From Aegilops tauschii subsp. strangulata (lineage: Eukaryota > Streptophyta > Magnoliopsida > Poales > Poaceae), in NCBI RefSeq assembly GCF_002575655.3, contig NC_053037.3, positions 327,387,294-327,451,293 of the forward strand: a stretch of 64,000 nucleotides of DNA. The letters are read 5' to 3'. Of the stretch, positions 55,601-64,000 are shown piece after piece. How positions within the stretch are numbered: position 1 is the stretch's first letter; each line of letters opens with the position of its first letter. The notes below the pieces were generated by a model that saw only the letters and a list, made by a program, of their open reading frames with translations, was not told the origin of the DNA and searched no databases. Both the position numbers and the translations under genes were made by a program.

Positions 55601-55884
55601 AGAACACCTACCCCAACTTCGATTTTGACGCCGCCATTGCCCCTGTGCCAGAGGCCATCTGGGGCGATATGGCGTGATGGGTGGAAGACAATGTGGATGT
55701 GCTGGTCAGGGCCTTCGCTTCTGATGACGACGCGGTGGTGGTTGCGGCGGATGAAGGCGACGTGGTCGACGACGGCGTGGGCGGCACCGGCGATGGTGAT
55801 GGTGATGCCAGCGATGGTGACAGCAACGCCAGCGACGCGCCTGGAGACGACCCCGGGGATGCAGTGAGCAACATGTCCGATTGA
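52680..55884 (+). pseudogene. Antisense frame of Tat-like element 1: gypsy-type transposon (PF04195-like) plus coiled coil
   Basis: From ATG 52680 (MAPNRTKKGKKPLSS) the frame runs on the strand opposite to the element. Residues about 60-150 (FFVDVLRACLVPPFSAFFNA, LSHYQIHMLHLDPQSVALLA, VFAFVCEAMVGIAPSVALLR) match the plant 'putative gypsy type transposon' domain. A frameshift lies near 53740. The first part ends at a donor (54112/54113); the acceptor at 54189/54190 restores the frame (EVVEPLRKQPPPAS). From 54617 to 55677 a long Glu/Arg/Ala coiled coil follows, with a frameshift near 54930. It then has a conserved ADYASHLRFF-type end (NDYASHLRFFMDVVTRLENQ), a TGA at 55675-55677 and an acidic tail to TGA 55882-55884. 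Extra, often antisense, frames are known in Tat-lineage elements; their role is unknown. Three lesions make this copy a pseudogene. Confidence 0.7.
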
Positions 55885-56740
55885 ACCCGTGCTTCCCTGC
55901 TGTTTATCCTGCATGCGAAAACTCGGGCGTGGCCCTGGAAGTTGTAAGAGCATTTTGGGAGGGGAAGCCCCTCATGTAAACAGATTACTGCCTCTATTCT
56001 TTAGGCCAAGCTGGGTATGTGTCTTCATGAGCCCGTGAGCCTTGCCGTGAGTTTGCTGCTGTGGTTTACCTTAGCTAGGACAGGTCCCGAACTGGCTCGT
56101 GAGGTTGGAAGTTTCTGAGGAGCCTGCCGATCCGTCCGAGAGGGCCTCGCGAGAAGCAAGCGCCAGCGATGGCAGGGCATGTGTGCAGCGTGTGCGCTAT
56201 ACCCAGCCCCCGCTCGCGAGGGGGAGGCAGCAGGCGCGAACTCCAAATCAAGGTAGGGAACTAGATTGCAAGAAATCGCACGAACGAGAAAAGGCACCCC
56301 CCGCGCACACCAATGAAAATTCAACTCCAAACTTAAATCCAAAGCCAGAAGGCAGGGCTACAGAAAAGAGGTTAAAAGCAAATGGCCACGTCCGGCGCCT
56401 AGTCTAGTCTTCTTGTATTCTCACCAACGCGGAGCTAAGTGCTGCCACTAGGACGTGGGAGGGAGCCCCCGAGGCCCGAGGGCGGCACTCCTGAGACTCC
56501 GGGGCGTGTACAACCCCACTCATTATTACGTGAGAGTGTCACGTGCGGAGACCTTCACAGGCGCGAGCCTTACTTCATATCGCCAGACGAGGGCCCCGCC
56601 TTGCGCCACCCTAGACCACCATTGGGGGCGTCCGGAAAACCAGGACGACGCCAAGGGGCAAAGGGGACGCCAGCGGCGCCCTCGGCGACCACGGGTCCTC
56701 TTCCGGGGGAAGGCTCACCAGCGCCTCCCCGGCAGAGGGC

Positions 56741-57727
56741 CTACCTCCGGGGGGCACCTTGCTCCGTGCGGCGCGGGGAGGGGCCTTGCTCCCGGCCCCT
56801 CCCCTGCAGCCCCCAGTGCGCTCCTCCTGGTGGAAGGGAGGCCGTCGAGCTGGGGCCGCCATCCGCCGCTGTGACCTGATCCTCCTGCGACCCATGGTTA
56901 GCGTAAGCTTGCTCCTGAGAGACTAGCGGTACCCTATAGCTGTTGTCGCCGGCACGGTCGGTGAGGCTCCCGGGAGACTCCTGGAAGGCCTCAGCTTCTA
57001 GCGCCTCCTCCTCCCAGCCTGGCTCGAGGAACGAGCCAGGGTCATCTTCCATCGTGTACTCCTGGTCCACCATGCGGGGCACGTAGGCCTCCGAGGCCGT
57101 CGCCTCGAAGACCTCGCCGAAGTGCCCCCCACTCCAAGTTGCCCGGCCCAGCGCACCGCCTTGAGGATGGTAGGGCGGCATCCCGCCGGGGCCGTAGGTG
57201 GCAACGCTCGTGCCCGTGCCCATCGGAGGCGGCACGGGTGCGATTAGGCGTCCGGTGCTGCTGGTCGCGCCGGTGTCGATGAAGCCTCTTCGTGCGCCCG
57301 GGGGCACGCGGGCGCGGCGAGGCCCGCCATGCGATCCGGTCGCGGCCTGAGGCATAAGCAGGGACCAGAAGGGCGGTGCTCCCGAGGCCGCGGCGTCCAA
57401 GAGCTCAGCGACGCACTCCAGCAACGCATCCCGGCCGCTCTCCATTAACCGGCAACGCAGCAGCTCCCGAGCCACCATGAGTGCGGCCCTCATGTTTGCT
57501 TGTTCCCGTCGGGTGTGCGGCGCCGTGGCTGCAGTGTGGCTTGAGGCCCTTGCGGCTGCCCGCACTTGGCGTGGAGTAAGGGCGGACGGTGTGTGACCGC
57601 GTCGCCCGCACCCCGCAGCATTTGGCGGTGCGCGTGCTGGTTGGGGCGCGGGGTCGAGGTCTTCTTGGGCAGACGACGCCGCCCGGGCTGCCCAGCGGTC
57701 GGCGTTGGCCCTCGGGTCGCCGGACAT
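56741..57727 (-). CDS. Tat-like element 1, first internal ORF (gag-region protein), 328 aa
   Basis: A minus-strand frame of 328 codons begins MSGDPRANADRWAARAASSA, 70 bp inside the 5' LTR and just past the primer-binding site. It is rich in Ala, Pro, Arg and Gly, with low-complexity acidic parts (EEALEAEAFQESPG). The position is that of the leader/gag-region frame. I see no zinc knuckle and no conserved capsid motif, so it is not a complete gag. The frame is open throughout, which may partly reflect the GC-rich composition. No protease, reverse transcriptase or integrase lies between it and the 3' LTR. Confidence 0.5.
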   Translation of the reverse strand: MSGDPRANADRWAARAASSAQEDLDPAPQPARAPPNAAGCGRRGHTPSALTPRQVRAAARASSHTAATAPHTRREQANMRAALMVARELLRCRLMESGRDALLECVAELLDAAASGAPPFWSLLMPQAATGSHGGPRRARVPPGARRGFIDTGATSSTGRLIAPVPPPMGTGTSVATYGPGGMPPYHPQGGALGRATWSGGHFGEVFEATASEAYVPRMVDQEYTMEDDPGSFLEPGWEEEALEAEAFQESPGSLTDRAGDNSYRVPLVSQEQAYANHGSQEDQVTAADGGPSSTASLPPGGAHWGLQGRGREQGPSPRRTEQGAPRR

Positions 57728-57779
57728 CGGAATCGCGGAGTGTCGACGGATCGACTCGTGGAAGGAAAGCTCCAGCGCA

Positions 57780-57798
57780 CCCCTACCTGGCGCGCCAA
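57780..57798 (-). promoter_or_regulatory. Primer-binding site of Tat-like element 1
   Basis: On the minus strand it reads TTGGCGCGCCAGGTAGGGG, one base inside the LTR end at 57800. This form of primer site is common in grass Tat-lineage elements. It fixes the element on the minus strand. Confidence 0.75.
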
Positions 57799-57799
57799 A

Positions 57800-58691
57800 T
57801 GTCAGATTTCGGGTTCCGGCAAAACCATTGAGGTTCGAACACTGGGGTGTGCATGAAGATCTCCCCCTACCTAATCACGCCCTCAGCCTCACCGCGATCT
57901 CAAGGCCTAGCTCAATGAACCCGCAACACAAGGGACATGAGATTTATACTGGTTCGGGCCACAGTTGTGGTGTAATACCTTACTCTAGTGTGGTGTGGTG
58001 GATTGCCTCGTGGGCTGATGATGAATAGTACAAGGGGAAGAACAACCTCCTGAGGAGAGGTGTTCTTGTGCTTGGTGAACTTGTGTGGTCGAGGGAGAGC
58101 TCAATGGTCCGTCCCTCTCTATGGTGGTGGCTAGTCCTATTTATAGAGTCCCTGGTCCTCTCCCCAAATATTGAGCGGGAAGGGAGCCAACAATGGCCAA
58201 ATTCAAAGGGAGACAACTAGTACAAGTTATCCTGACTAAAGATGGTCTTCGCCTGCCAAAGGCTCTGGTGATGACGCCGTCTAGGGCTCCACGGTGACCT
58301 TCGTCCTGCCGTCCTGCTGGTCTTGGTCTCGTTGCACCGATATGGAAACCTTTTCCTGATGCCTCGGGACTCCTCGCCTGCGCTTGCCCCTTTAGCACCA
58401 AAGAGGAAACGAGGGCACTGCGCGCTGGCGCCCGCCTGGCTCCGGTCGCCATGGCTTGCGTCACGGGAACCTCGCGAGGTGTCCCCTGCCTTGATCTCTC
58501 CGCCCCTCGCGAGCCAGCCTGGTGAGGCAGCCCCCGAGGGGGTCTTGCGTCGTCTGCCTCGCGAGGCTTGGCCCCTCGCGAGGGTCCTGAGTGTTTGCTG
58601 GTGAAGATGGTCCATGCAGGGCCGATGGTGGAGCCACGTTGTGGGCCGCAGGTAGGCAAGTCTGGGGACCCCCGTTCCCAGGACGCTGACA
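57800..58691 (-). mobile_element. Tat-like element 1, 5' LTR, 892 bp
   Basis: On the + strand it runs TGTCAGATTTCGGG ... CCAGGACGCTGACA, with a perfect 6-bp inverted repeat (TGTCAG/CTGACA). The last 274 bp are repeated at 52113-52388. The minus-strand TCTATAAATAGGACTAGCC (about 58150-58132) is a good TATA box for transcription toward the primer site. Confidence 0.88.
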
Positions 58692-61027
58692 GACCCTTCA
58701 GCAATTTTTCAGCACAACGCACAAAGGGATGTGGAAACTATTCTTCAAGGCTCGAAAGAAGTGGCAGGACACGTCAGAGGACATCTGTTTCGACTGCAAC
58801 CATCCGGATACCTCGGTAAGCACACAATTTCTGACTGCAACTCGGTTGATTATCCCATAGCGATGTACTGAGAGCTCTATCTTTGATCAGGGCTGGATAA
58901 AGAAGGCGGAACGAATCAGGTGTTCAGCTCCACTTCCCGAAGACTCGACCGATCCTGTGTTGACGAGGATGCTGGTCCCGGCGCCGTATCAAGTGCCAGC
59001 GCAAGAGGACAAGAAAAAGAGCGAAGGGGCCGAAAGCGGCCTCCACTCTACAGGTATGCCGGACATTATATCCGAGGAGACTGAAGCTCCCTCTTCGAAA
59101 GACAAAGGGGAAGGAGAAGGTGATATCCCTTTCCCTCATGGGAGGAAAAGGACCGCATCCGAAGACTTGGAGGTGGAAGCACCTACAAGAGGGAAGGTAT
59201 CCCTACCATATGGTCCGGGTTCCCAAGCCGATGTCGTCACAAGGCACCTCTCTAGGGACAAGCCCCTTGCCGAATCATAAGTGAACAACGATGCTCTAGA
59301 CATATCCATTCTTTTCGGGTTGCAAGGGTAACATTTAAACTATATGCTTGCAGTTCAGCCCACAGTCCCCCCCGACAGTCCTCCTCATCAGGGGATTTAT
59401 CTCCGGGGGTGATGGAAAGCGAGACACCTTCTCATGCTTCCTCGCCTCTTAGGGCGGACGACTTTGAGGTGTCATGTCGGAGAATCTCCCCTGACCATCA
59501 AGCGGCGCTGGGGACAATGAAGACAACGCCCAAGGGTGGTACTTCAATCATCAAGGGTCCAGGGGCGCCAGCAATTAAGGCCCCAAACTATCCGGCTTAC
59601 GGCCGAAGACGACTCTAGGGTCGAGCCTATGTACCCCTTTGAAGGGAATGCATACTCCCGCAGCAGCATCCAGGAATCCGGAGGTGCCGGATACCCTGAT
59701 GGGCATATTACAAAGTGTGTCCATCATAGAGGAACATCATACCTTAATGGGTACGGCAGTTGAAAGGGTTCTGTCCGCGAGAAGCGGATTGAATGAAGCT
59801 TTCATGGGCCTGTTGAGAGGCTTTGAGGTATGCAATGTAATAGCTTAACTATTTTTACATGCACAATGCGCCTGTGTACAGGTAGTAGCCCCTGAGGCTC
59901 TGGTCGGCTTCCACAGGGAGGTGATCAGAGGATCAAAAAAGATATGTTCAGGAAGGAACCTAATTAATTTGAACACAGGTTGTTACGTCCATGGCGACCG
60001 CCCAAGCTACGGAAGTTGCAGATCTAAAGCAGAAACTTGAGTTAGCGGATGAGGACATCACTCTTATTAACAGGCGGCTCGACGAGGCACAAGGTATGTG
60101 TCGGGGCAGTTTGTTTATGCATGTATACTAGTATGAGCACGAGGCTGAAAATCATATACTGTGACATGCATAACTGCAGATGGTGCTGCCGCGGTTGAGA
60201 CCCTTCGGGCTGAACTTGCCCGGACCAAGGAGCAGGCCAGAGTGAGCGACGCGGCTGCCAAGAAGGTGGCTACGGATCTAAAGGCCGAACAGACAGCTCG
60301 GCGTCAGTGCCAGGAGAGAATATCTACCATAGAGCGGGAGCTGAAGGATGCCACTAGCAGATGCAAATCGCTCGAGGAGGATAACAAAGCCAAGGCAGCC
60401 AAACTCGACAAGGCCGTACTAGAGGTGAAAGAAGCGCGATCCGAATCTAGAGCGGCTCGGGAGGAGATCCGACAGGCTGGGGAGATAGCGGCTGGTAAGC
60501 CCTTTCTTTCACAGACTAAGTTCGGCGACCCAAAGTATGCTCTGCTTGACCAAATGTGGAGTTCTCTAGACGCGTTCTTGGATCTGCCGAAGAGTGTTTC
60601 CGACGCGGCGCAGTTCTTCCGAGCACAGGAAGGACGTGCTGCGGAGAGGCTTTTCTGGTCGCAATTCAACGTGGCAAGGCGTCCGGCGCTGCTGAACGAA
60701 CAGATGGCCAAGTGGACCGAGCTTCACAAGATGTCCGGAGCTGCCATGAAGGACGTCGTGGTTCGGCTATGGCTAGCTGAACCCGTTTTGAGCAGCTATT
60801 TCGGTTTGGTGCAACGGCTTGTCGATGCAGTGCCGCGTATTGACGCCGTCAAGCGGTCGGTGTGCATGGAAGGTGCTCGGATGGCCTTTGCCCGCGTCAA
60901 GATGTACTGGGCAAAGATGAAGGCCACTGATGTTGCAACCAAGGGTTCGCCAGGAGGCAAGGACCATCGCACGCCGGAGCATTATTTGGAGGACGTCCTA
61001 GAGGGCGCCCGCTTGATAGAGGGTTAG
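58692..61027 (+). pseudogene. Antisense multi-exon frame of Tat-like element 2 (coiled-coil protein)
   Basis: Exon-like pieces: 58700-58815 (GMWKLFFKARKKWQDTSEDI; donor CTCG|GTAAGC) joined to 58891 onward (GWIKKAERIRCSAPLPEDL) to about 59280; then 59410-59830 with DFEVSCRRISPDHQAALGTM, LMGILQSVSIIEEHHTLMG and SARSGLNEAFMGLLRGFEV in shifting frames; then 59978-60093 (VADLKQKLELADEDITLINR); then 60180-61027, where EAQ|DGAAAVETLRAELARTKEQ joins across a GT...AG intron. The last exon is a coiled coil followed by GDPKYALLDQMWSSLDAFLD and ends TAG 61025-61027. The N-terminal part that should precede 58700 is cut off by element 1. The frame is opposite to the gag of its host element. Frame breaks in the middle part show decay. 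Confidence 0.65.
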
Positions 61028-62295
61028 TGCTCGAAGGATATTATATTTGAATAAATGTACCGGAATTGTGAAAACAATATTATGATACATGAAAGTTGTT
61101 TTATATACCTTTTCTATTATTTCCTCCTGTGCGGCTGTTTCTTATAACCTCAAAGTTTGCCAGTCGGCGGCTTCGGCCCCCTCGCATATAATACGGGGGT
61201 GTTCGGAATAGCACCTGATCACTCTTGACCCAACGTCTTGGTCCGGAACGGAGGTGCCAGTGCGGCGAACTAGGCAATCGGACTATAGGGCTTTAACACC
61301 TTCACTTAGCCATAGGAGTTTTACGGTGGGTCTACGATGTAGCCCCTGGTATGTACGCGGTTATCCGAATACGGTTGCGTTACATAGGTGACCAGAAAAA
61401 AAATGGTCCTTCATGTAATACGGAAGGAATCGCAAAAGATTCTAATAAGTCACCGAGTGGTTGACCAGCTCTCGCCGCATCATGACAGTCAGTTTTCGGC
61501 TTTCTCTACTGAGGTGTTTAACCAGGTGAACCGGAAACACAATCGCAGTAGTTCTCCCTTTACTACCCTAGCCGATAAGGCGGAACGTAGGGTAGCAAGC
61601 ACAGGAGCCGGGCAACCCAACTATTGACCAAAGACAAGATTCGGAGCTGATGCATATAATGCCAAACTCATGACGCCGAAGTCTGCTATAGAGCTGTTCA
61701 CACTTTTTCGGCAACCCATATGTTGTCGTATCGAGGCCCTGGCGATTTGTGCCGAGGTGTCCGCGTGAAACAACCGAAGGAGCAGGGTACGTTTGTATGC
61801 GGAAAAGCGAATACTGGAGACGGATCATGTTCACTAAAATCTGGTTGATACGTCGAACGCAATCTTACAGACTATGACACCACCACCCAGCCAATTTTAC
61901 GTGCCGGGGGTCGAGGGCTGAGGAAAAAGGCTCTATACAGGTTTCGAATAGAGTTTGTGGTCTAAAAAAATCTTTTGGACCTCCTGTCGAACGTCTGCGC
62001 GGCCTGTGCCTCCGTGGAAAGGCTTCCTTAAAGGGAGCAATCCTTGGTTATTTGTAGGAAAATCGACTTCGCAAAGAGTCCTTTTAGGTCCATAGGACGG
62101 ACAGGTATTGATTCACCTGTGGCAAAAAGATAAGAAAATGGTTAGAAAAGAGAAAAGGCTAAAGTCTGGAAGAACCGCTTTGTTGGTCGGTCCGTATTAT
62201 GCCTCCACCGATGATCAAGGTACTTTGAGTGCATAATTATGCATGCGTGGTACAAACTCCGCGGGTATAAGAGGCGAACGACGGAGGCAGAGCTG
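61028..62295. other. Non-coding spacer of Tat-like element 2
   Basis: Between the antisense frame and the protease ORF. In an autonomous element, reverse transcriptase, RNase H and integrase would lie here; I see none of their motifs on either strand. It contains GTAGCCCCTGG and similar words common in this element type. Confidence 0.6.
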
Positions 62296-63288
62296 CTAAT
62301 CCAGCTCTAAAATTGATCGGTCATGTGTGGCAGAGGCCGGCGGTTTAATGACCGATGAGATATGCGGCTGGAGGAGGCCGCTTTGTACTTCGGCTGTGAT
62401 TGCCATAGTGTGCCCCTCAGTGCGGAGGGAGCGTTCCGTGTTTTCATTGACCGTTATGGTGCCGCGTGGACCGGGCATCTTAAGCTTTAGATAGGCGTAG
62501 TTTGGGACCGCATTGAAACGAGCAAAAGCGGTCCGCCCGAGCAGTGCGTGGTAGCCAATGCGGAACGGGACAATATCGAAGATGAAGTCTTCACGTCGGA
62601 AGTTTTCTGGTGAACTGAAGACGACTCCCAGAGAGATTGAGCCTGTGTCATGAGCTTCTACGTCGGGTATTACTCCCTTGAAGGTAGTTGTGGTGGGCTT
62701 GATCCTTGAAGGGTCAATTCCCATTTTGCGGACAGTGTCTTGATAGAGTAAATTGAGGCTACTACCGCCGTCCATGAGGACTCGTGTGAGATGTAATCCG
62801 CCAATAATTGGATCAAGGACCAGAGCTGCCGAACTTCCATGACAGATACTGGTTGGGTAGTCGTTGTGATCAAAAGTGATCGAGTAGGCCACCCATGGGT
62901 TGAACTTTGGGGCGTCCGGCTTTATGGTGTGGTCGTCTCGTAGTTCGTGCTTGCGCTCCCTTTCAAAGGTATGCGTCACGTATATCATGTTTACTGTTTT
63001 TACTTCGGGGGGAAATTGTTTCTGTCCCCCGGTGCTCGGTAGGCGAGCCTCCTCTTCTTCACTGTCGTTGTGCGGCCCCTTCCCTTTGTGCTTGGCATTG
63101 AGCTTGCCGGCCTTTTTGAAAACCCAACATTTTCTGTTGGTATGGTTGGCGGGTTTGTCGGGGCTGCCATGGATCTGACAGGGCCGGTCCAGTATCTTGT
63201 CTAGACTGGATGGACCATCTCTGTTTGCCTTGAATGGCTTCTTGCGTTGACCAGTTTTGGAGCCACTAAATCCGGCGTTGACCGACAT
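62296..63288 (-). CDS. Tat-like element 2: gag C-terminus and aspartic protease, 330-aa frame
   Basis: The minus-strand frame starts MSVNAGFSGSKTGQRKKPFK, continues with a Cys/His-bearing gag tail (RPCQIHGSPDKPANHTNRKC with WVFKKAGKLNAKH), and then the protease region. SSAALVLDPIIGGLHLTRVL runs into the active-site-like MDGGSSLNLLYQDTV. The canonical D-(S/T)-G is D-G-G here, as is usual in these grass elements. DIVPFRIGYHALLGRTAFAR is the second conserved motif, followed by YLKLKMPGPRGTITVN. The frame ends TAG/TAA near 62296, before any reverse transcriptase. Upstream gag is joined by a frameshift near 63295. It is a non-autonomous or internally deleted copy. Confidence 0.75.
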   Translation of the reverse strand: MSVNAGFSGSKTGQRKKPFKANRDGPSSLDKILDRPCQIHGSPDKPANHTNRKCWVFKKAGKLNAKHKGKGPHNDSEEEEARLPSTGGQKQFPPEVKTVNMIYVTHTFERERKHELRDDHTIKPDAPKFNPWVAYSITFDHNDYPTSICHGSSAALVLDPIIGGLHLTRVLMDGGSSLNLLYQDTVRKMGIDPSRIKPTTTTFKGVIPDVEAHDTGSISLGVVFSSPENFRREDFIFDIVPFRIGYHALLGRTAFARFNAVPNYAYLKLKMPGPRGTITVNENTERSLRTEGHTMAITAEVQSGLLQPHISSVIKPPASATHDRSILELD

Positions 63289-63963
63289 GTCTTGGTTCCT
63301 GCATTATTGTAGCGACGCTTGTCTTTATTGCGTCGTGGCTTGCCATTGCCGTTCCTGACTTCGGAGGTGCCAGGATCGCTCGCGCTATTGCTTCTATGAG
63401 CAAGCCAGCTATCTTCTCCCGCGCAAAAGCGGGTCATTAGTGCGGTGAGAGCTGCCATGGACTTGGGCTTTTCTGGCCGAGGTGGCGGGCGAGCCACTCA
63501 TCGCGGACGCTATGTTTAAAGGCCGCGAGTGCTTCGGCATCCGGACAGTCGACAGTTTGGTTCTTTTTAATTAGGAACCTAGTCCAGAGTTTCCTGGCTG
63601 ATTCTCCGGGCTGCTGGATGATGTGACTGAGATCATCGGCATCCGGAGGCCGGACATATGTACCTTGGAAATTGTCGCGAAAGGCGTCTTCCAAGTCTTC
63701 CCAGCTGCCAATGGAGTTCTCTTGGACGCTGTTTAACCAGTGCCGAGCTGGTCCCTTGAGTTTTAGCGGGAGGTATTTGATGGCATGAAGATCATCACCG
63801 CGGGCCATATGAATATGGAGAAGAAGTCCTCAATCCATACCACGAGATCTGTTGTTCCATCGTATGATTTGATATTCACGGGTTTAAACCCTTCTGGGAA
63901 TTCGTGCTCCATTACTTCATCGGTGAAGCACAGGGGGTGTGCGACGCCTCTATATCGGGCCAC
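63289..63963 (-). pseudogene. Tat-like element 2: gag (capsid region), frameshifted
   Basis: Three overlapping minus-strand frames together cover gag. The first begins in the element's 5' part with CFTDEVMEHEFPEGFKPVNI and SYDGTTDLVVWIEDFF (63963-63790). The second has HAIKYLPLKLKGPARHWLNS, GSWEDLEDAFRDNFQGTYVR and DEWLARHLGQ (63808-63440). The third has MAALTALMTRFCAGEDSWLA and RNGNGKPRRNKDKRR (63497-63300). The motifs are those of the plant retrotransposon gag family. Frameshifts lie near 63795, 63460 and 63295. The 5' LTR must lie beyond 64000. Confidence 0.85.
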
Positions 63964-64000
63964 GTCGCGACGCAGCTCAGATGGAGTCCGTCTGCGGTTT

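Noticed and set aside
54682..55953. 423-codon minus-strand frame
   Set aside because: Complement of the coiled-coil part of the antisense protein; long because of GC-rich third positions. It has no retroelement motif although it lies on the element's sense strand, so I do not call it a gene.

Overview
The window reads as nuclear DNA of a Triticeae grass (wheat, Aegilops or barley relatives). The reasons are stacked LTR retrotransposons with the grass signature ends TGATACGTCTCC (gypsy) and TGTTGGAAATA-GCCC (copia, WIS/Angela/BARE type), CACTA elements, long degenerate non-coding stretches, and low density of spliced genes with GC-rich coding sequence. No bacterial, organellar or viral gene set is present. 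All calls come from reading the sequence; family names follow remembered motifs and were not searched.

Only two genes look intact. (1) A three-exon F-box/FBD gene at 4322-6210 (+) joins in frame to about 468 residues; a four-copy 78-bp minisatellite lies directly upstream. (2) A four-exon X8-domain gene at 43522-45020 (+) joins in frame to 332 residues: signal peptide, Gly-rich linker, six-cysteine X8 domain, Thr/Pro linker, hydrophobic GPI-type tail. Broken or partial genes are an open frame at the left edge (complement 1-144), a 3'-5' exonuclease-like pseudogene (7130-7830) before a CACTA terminus, and a B3-like two-exon fragment (51271-51722, minus) in another CACTA-like segment.

Layout. 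1-600: edge reading frame and its upstream repeats. 800-3130: a decayed satellite-like array with a ~290-400 bp unit. 3780-6210: F-box locus. 6240-8604: CACTA-type sequence with the exonuclease-like pseudogene. 8605-16530: repeat-rich tract with several tandem arrays, interrupted by a 4592-bp solo LTR (10034-14625, duplication GACAG). 16540-25830: minus-strand Athila-like gypsy element with gag/protease remains, holding a truncated copia element (22291-25318). 25831-30879: unassigned sequence, a LINE endonuclease piece and a 1754-bp copia solo LTR (duplication CCCAC). 30000-39720: a minus-strand LINE split by a complete 7019-bp gypsy element (30880-37898, duplication AGCTC). 39853-42390: a second minus-strand LINE. 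43360-45300: X8 gene. 45800-49300: plus-strand LINE pieces with a 375-bp solo LTR (duplication GCTCT) and a 772-bp Harbinger-like element (duplication TTA). 49380-50368: 3' end of a copia element. 50369-51840: CACTA-like end with the B3 fragment. 52113-58691: minus-strand Tat-like gypsy element with an opposite-strand, intron-containing reading frame. 58692-64000: a second element of that kind, minus-strand gag/protease plus opposite-strand coiled-coil frame.

The genes form no pathway. The window records nested insertion, recombination to solo LTRs, and gene-fragment capture around two surviving genes. The most unusual material is the decayed array at 800-3130, the shared 3' flank of the F-box gene and the exonuclease pseudogene, the B3-carrying CACTA segment, and the intron-bearing antisense frames of the two Tat-like elements.
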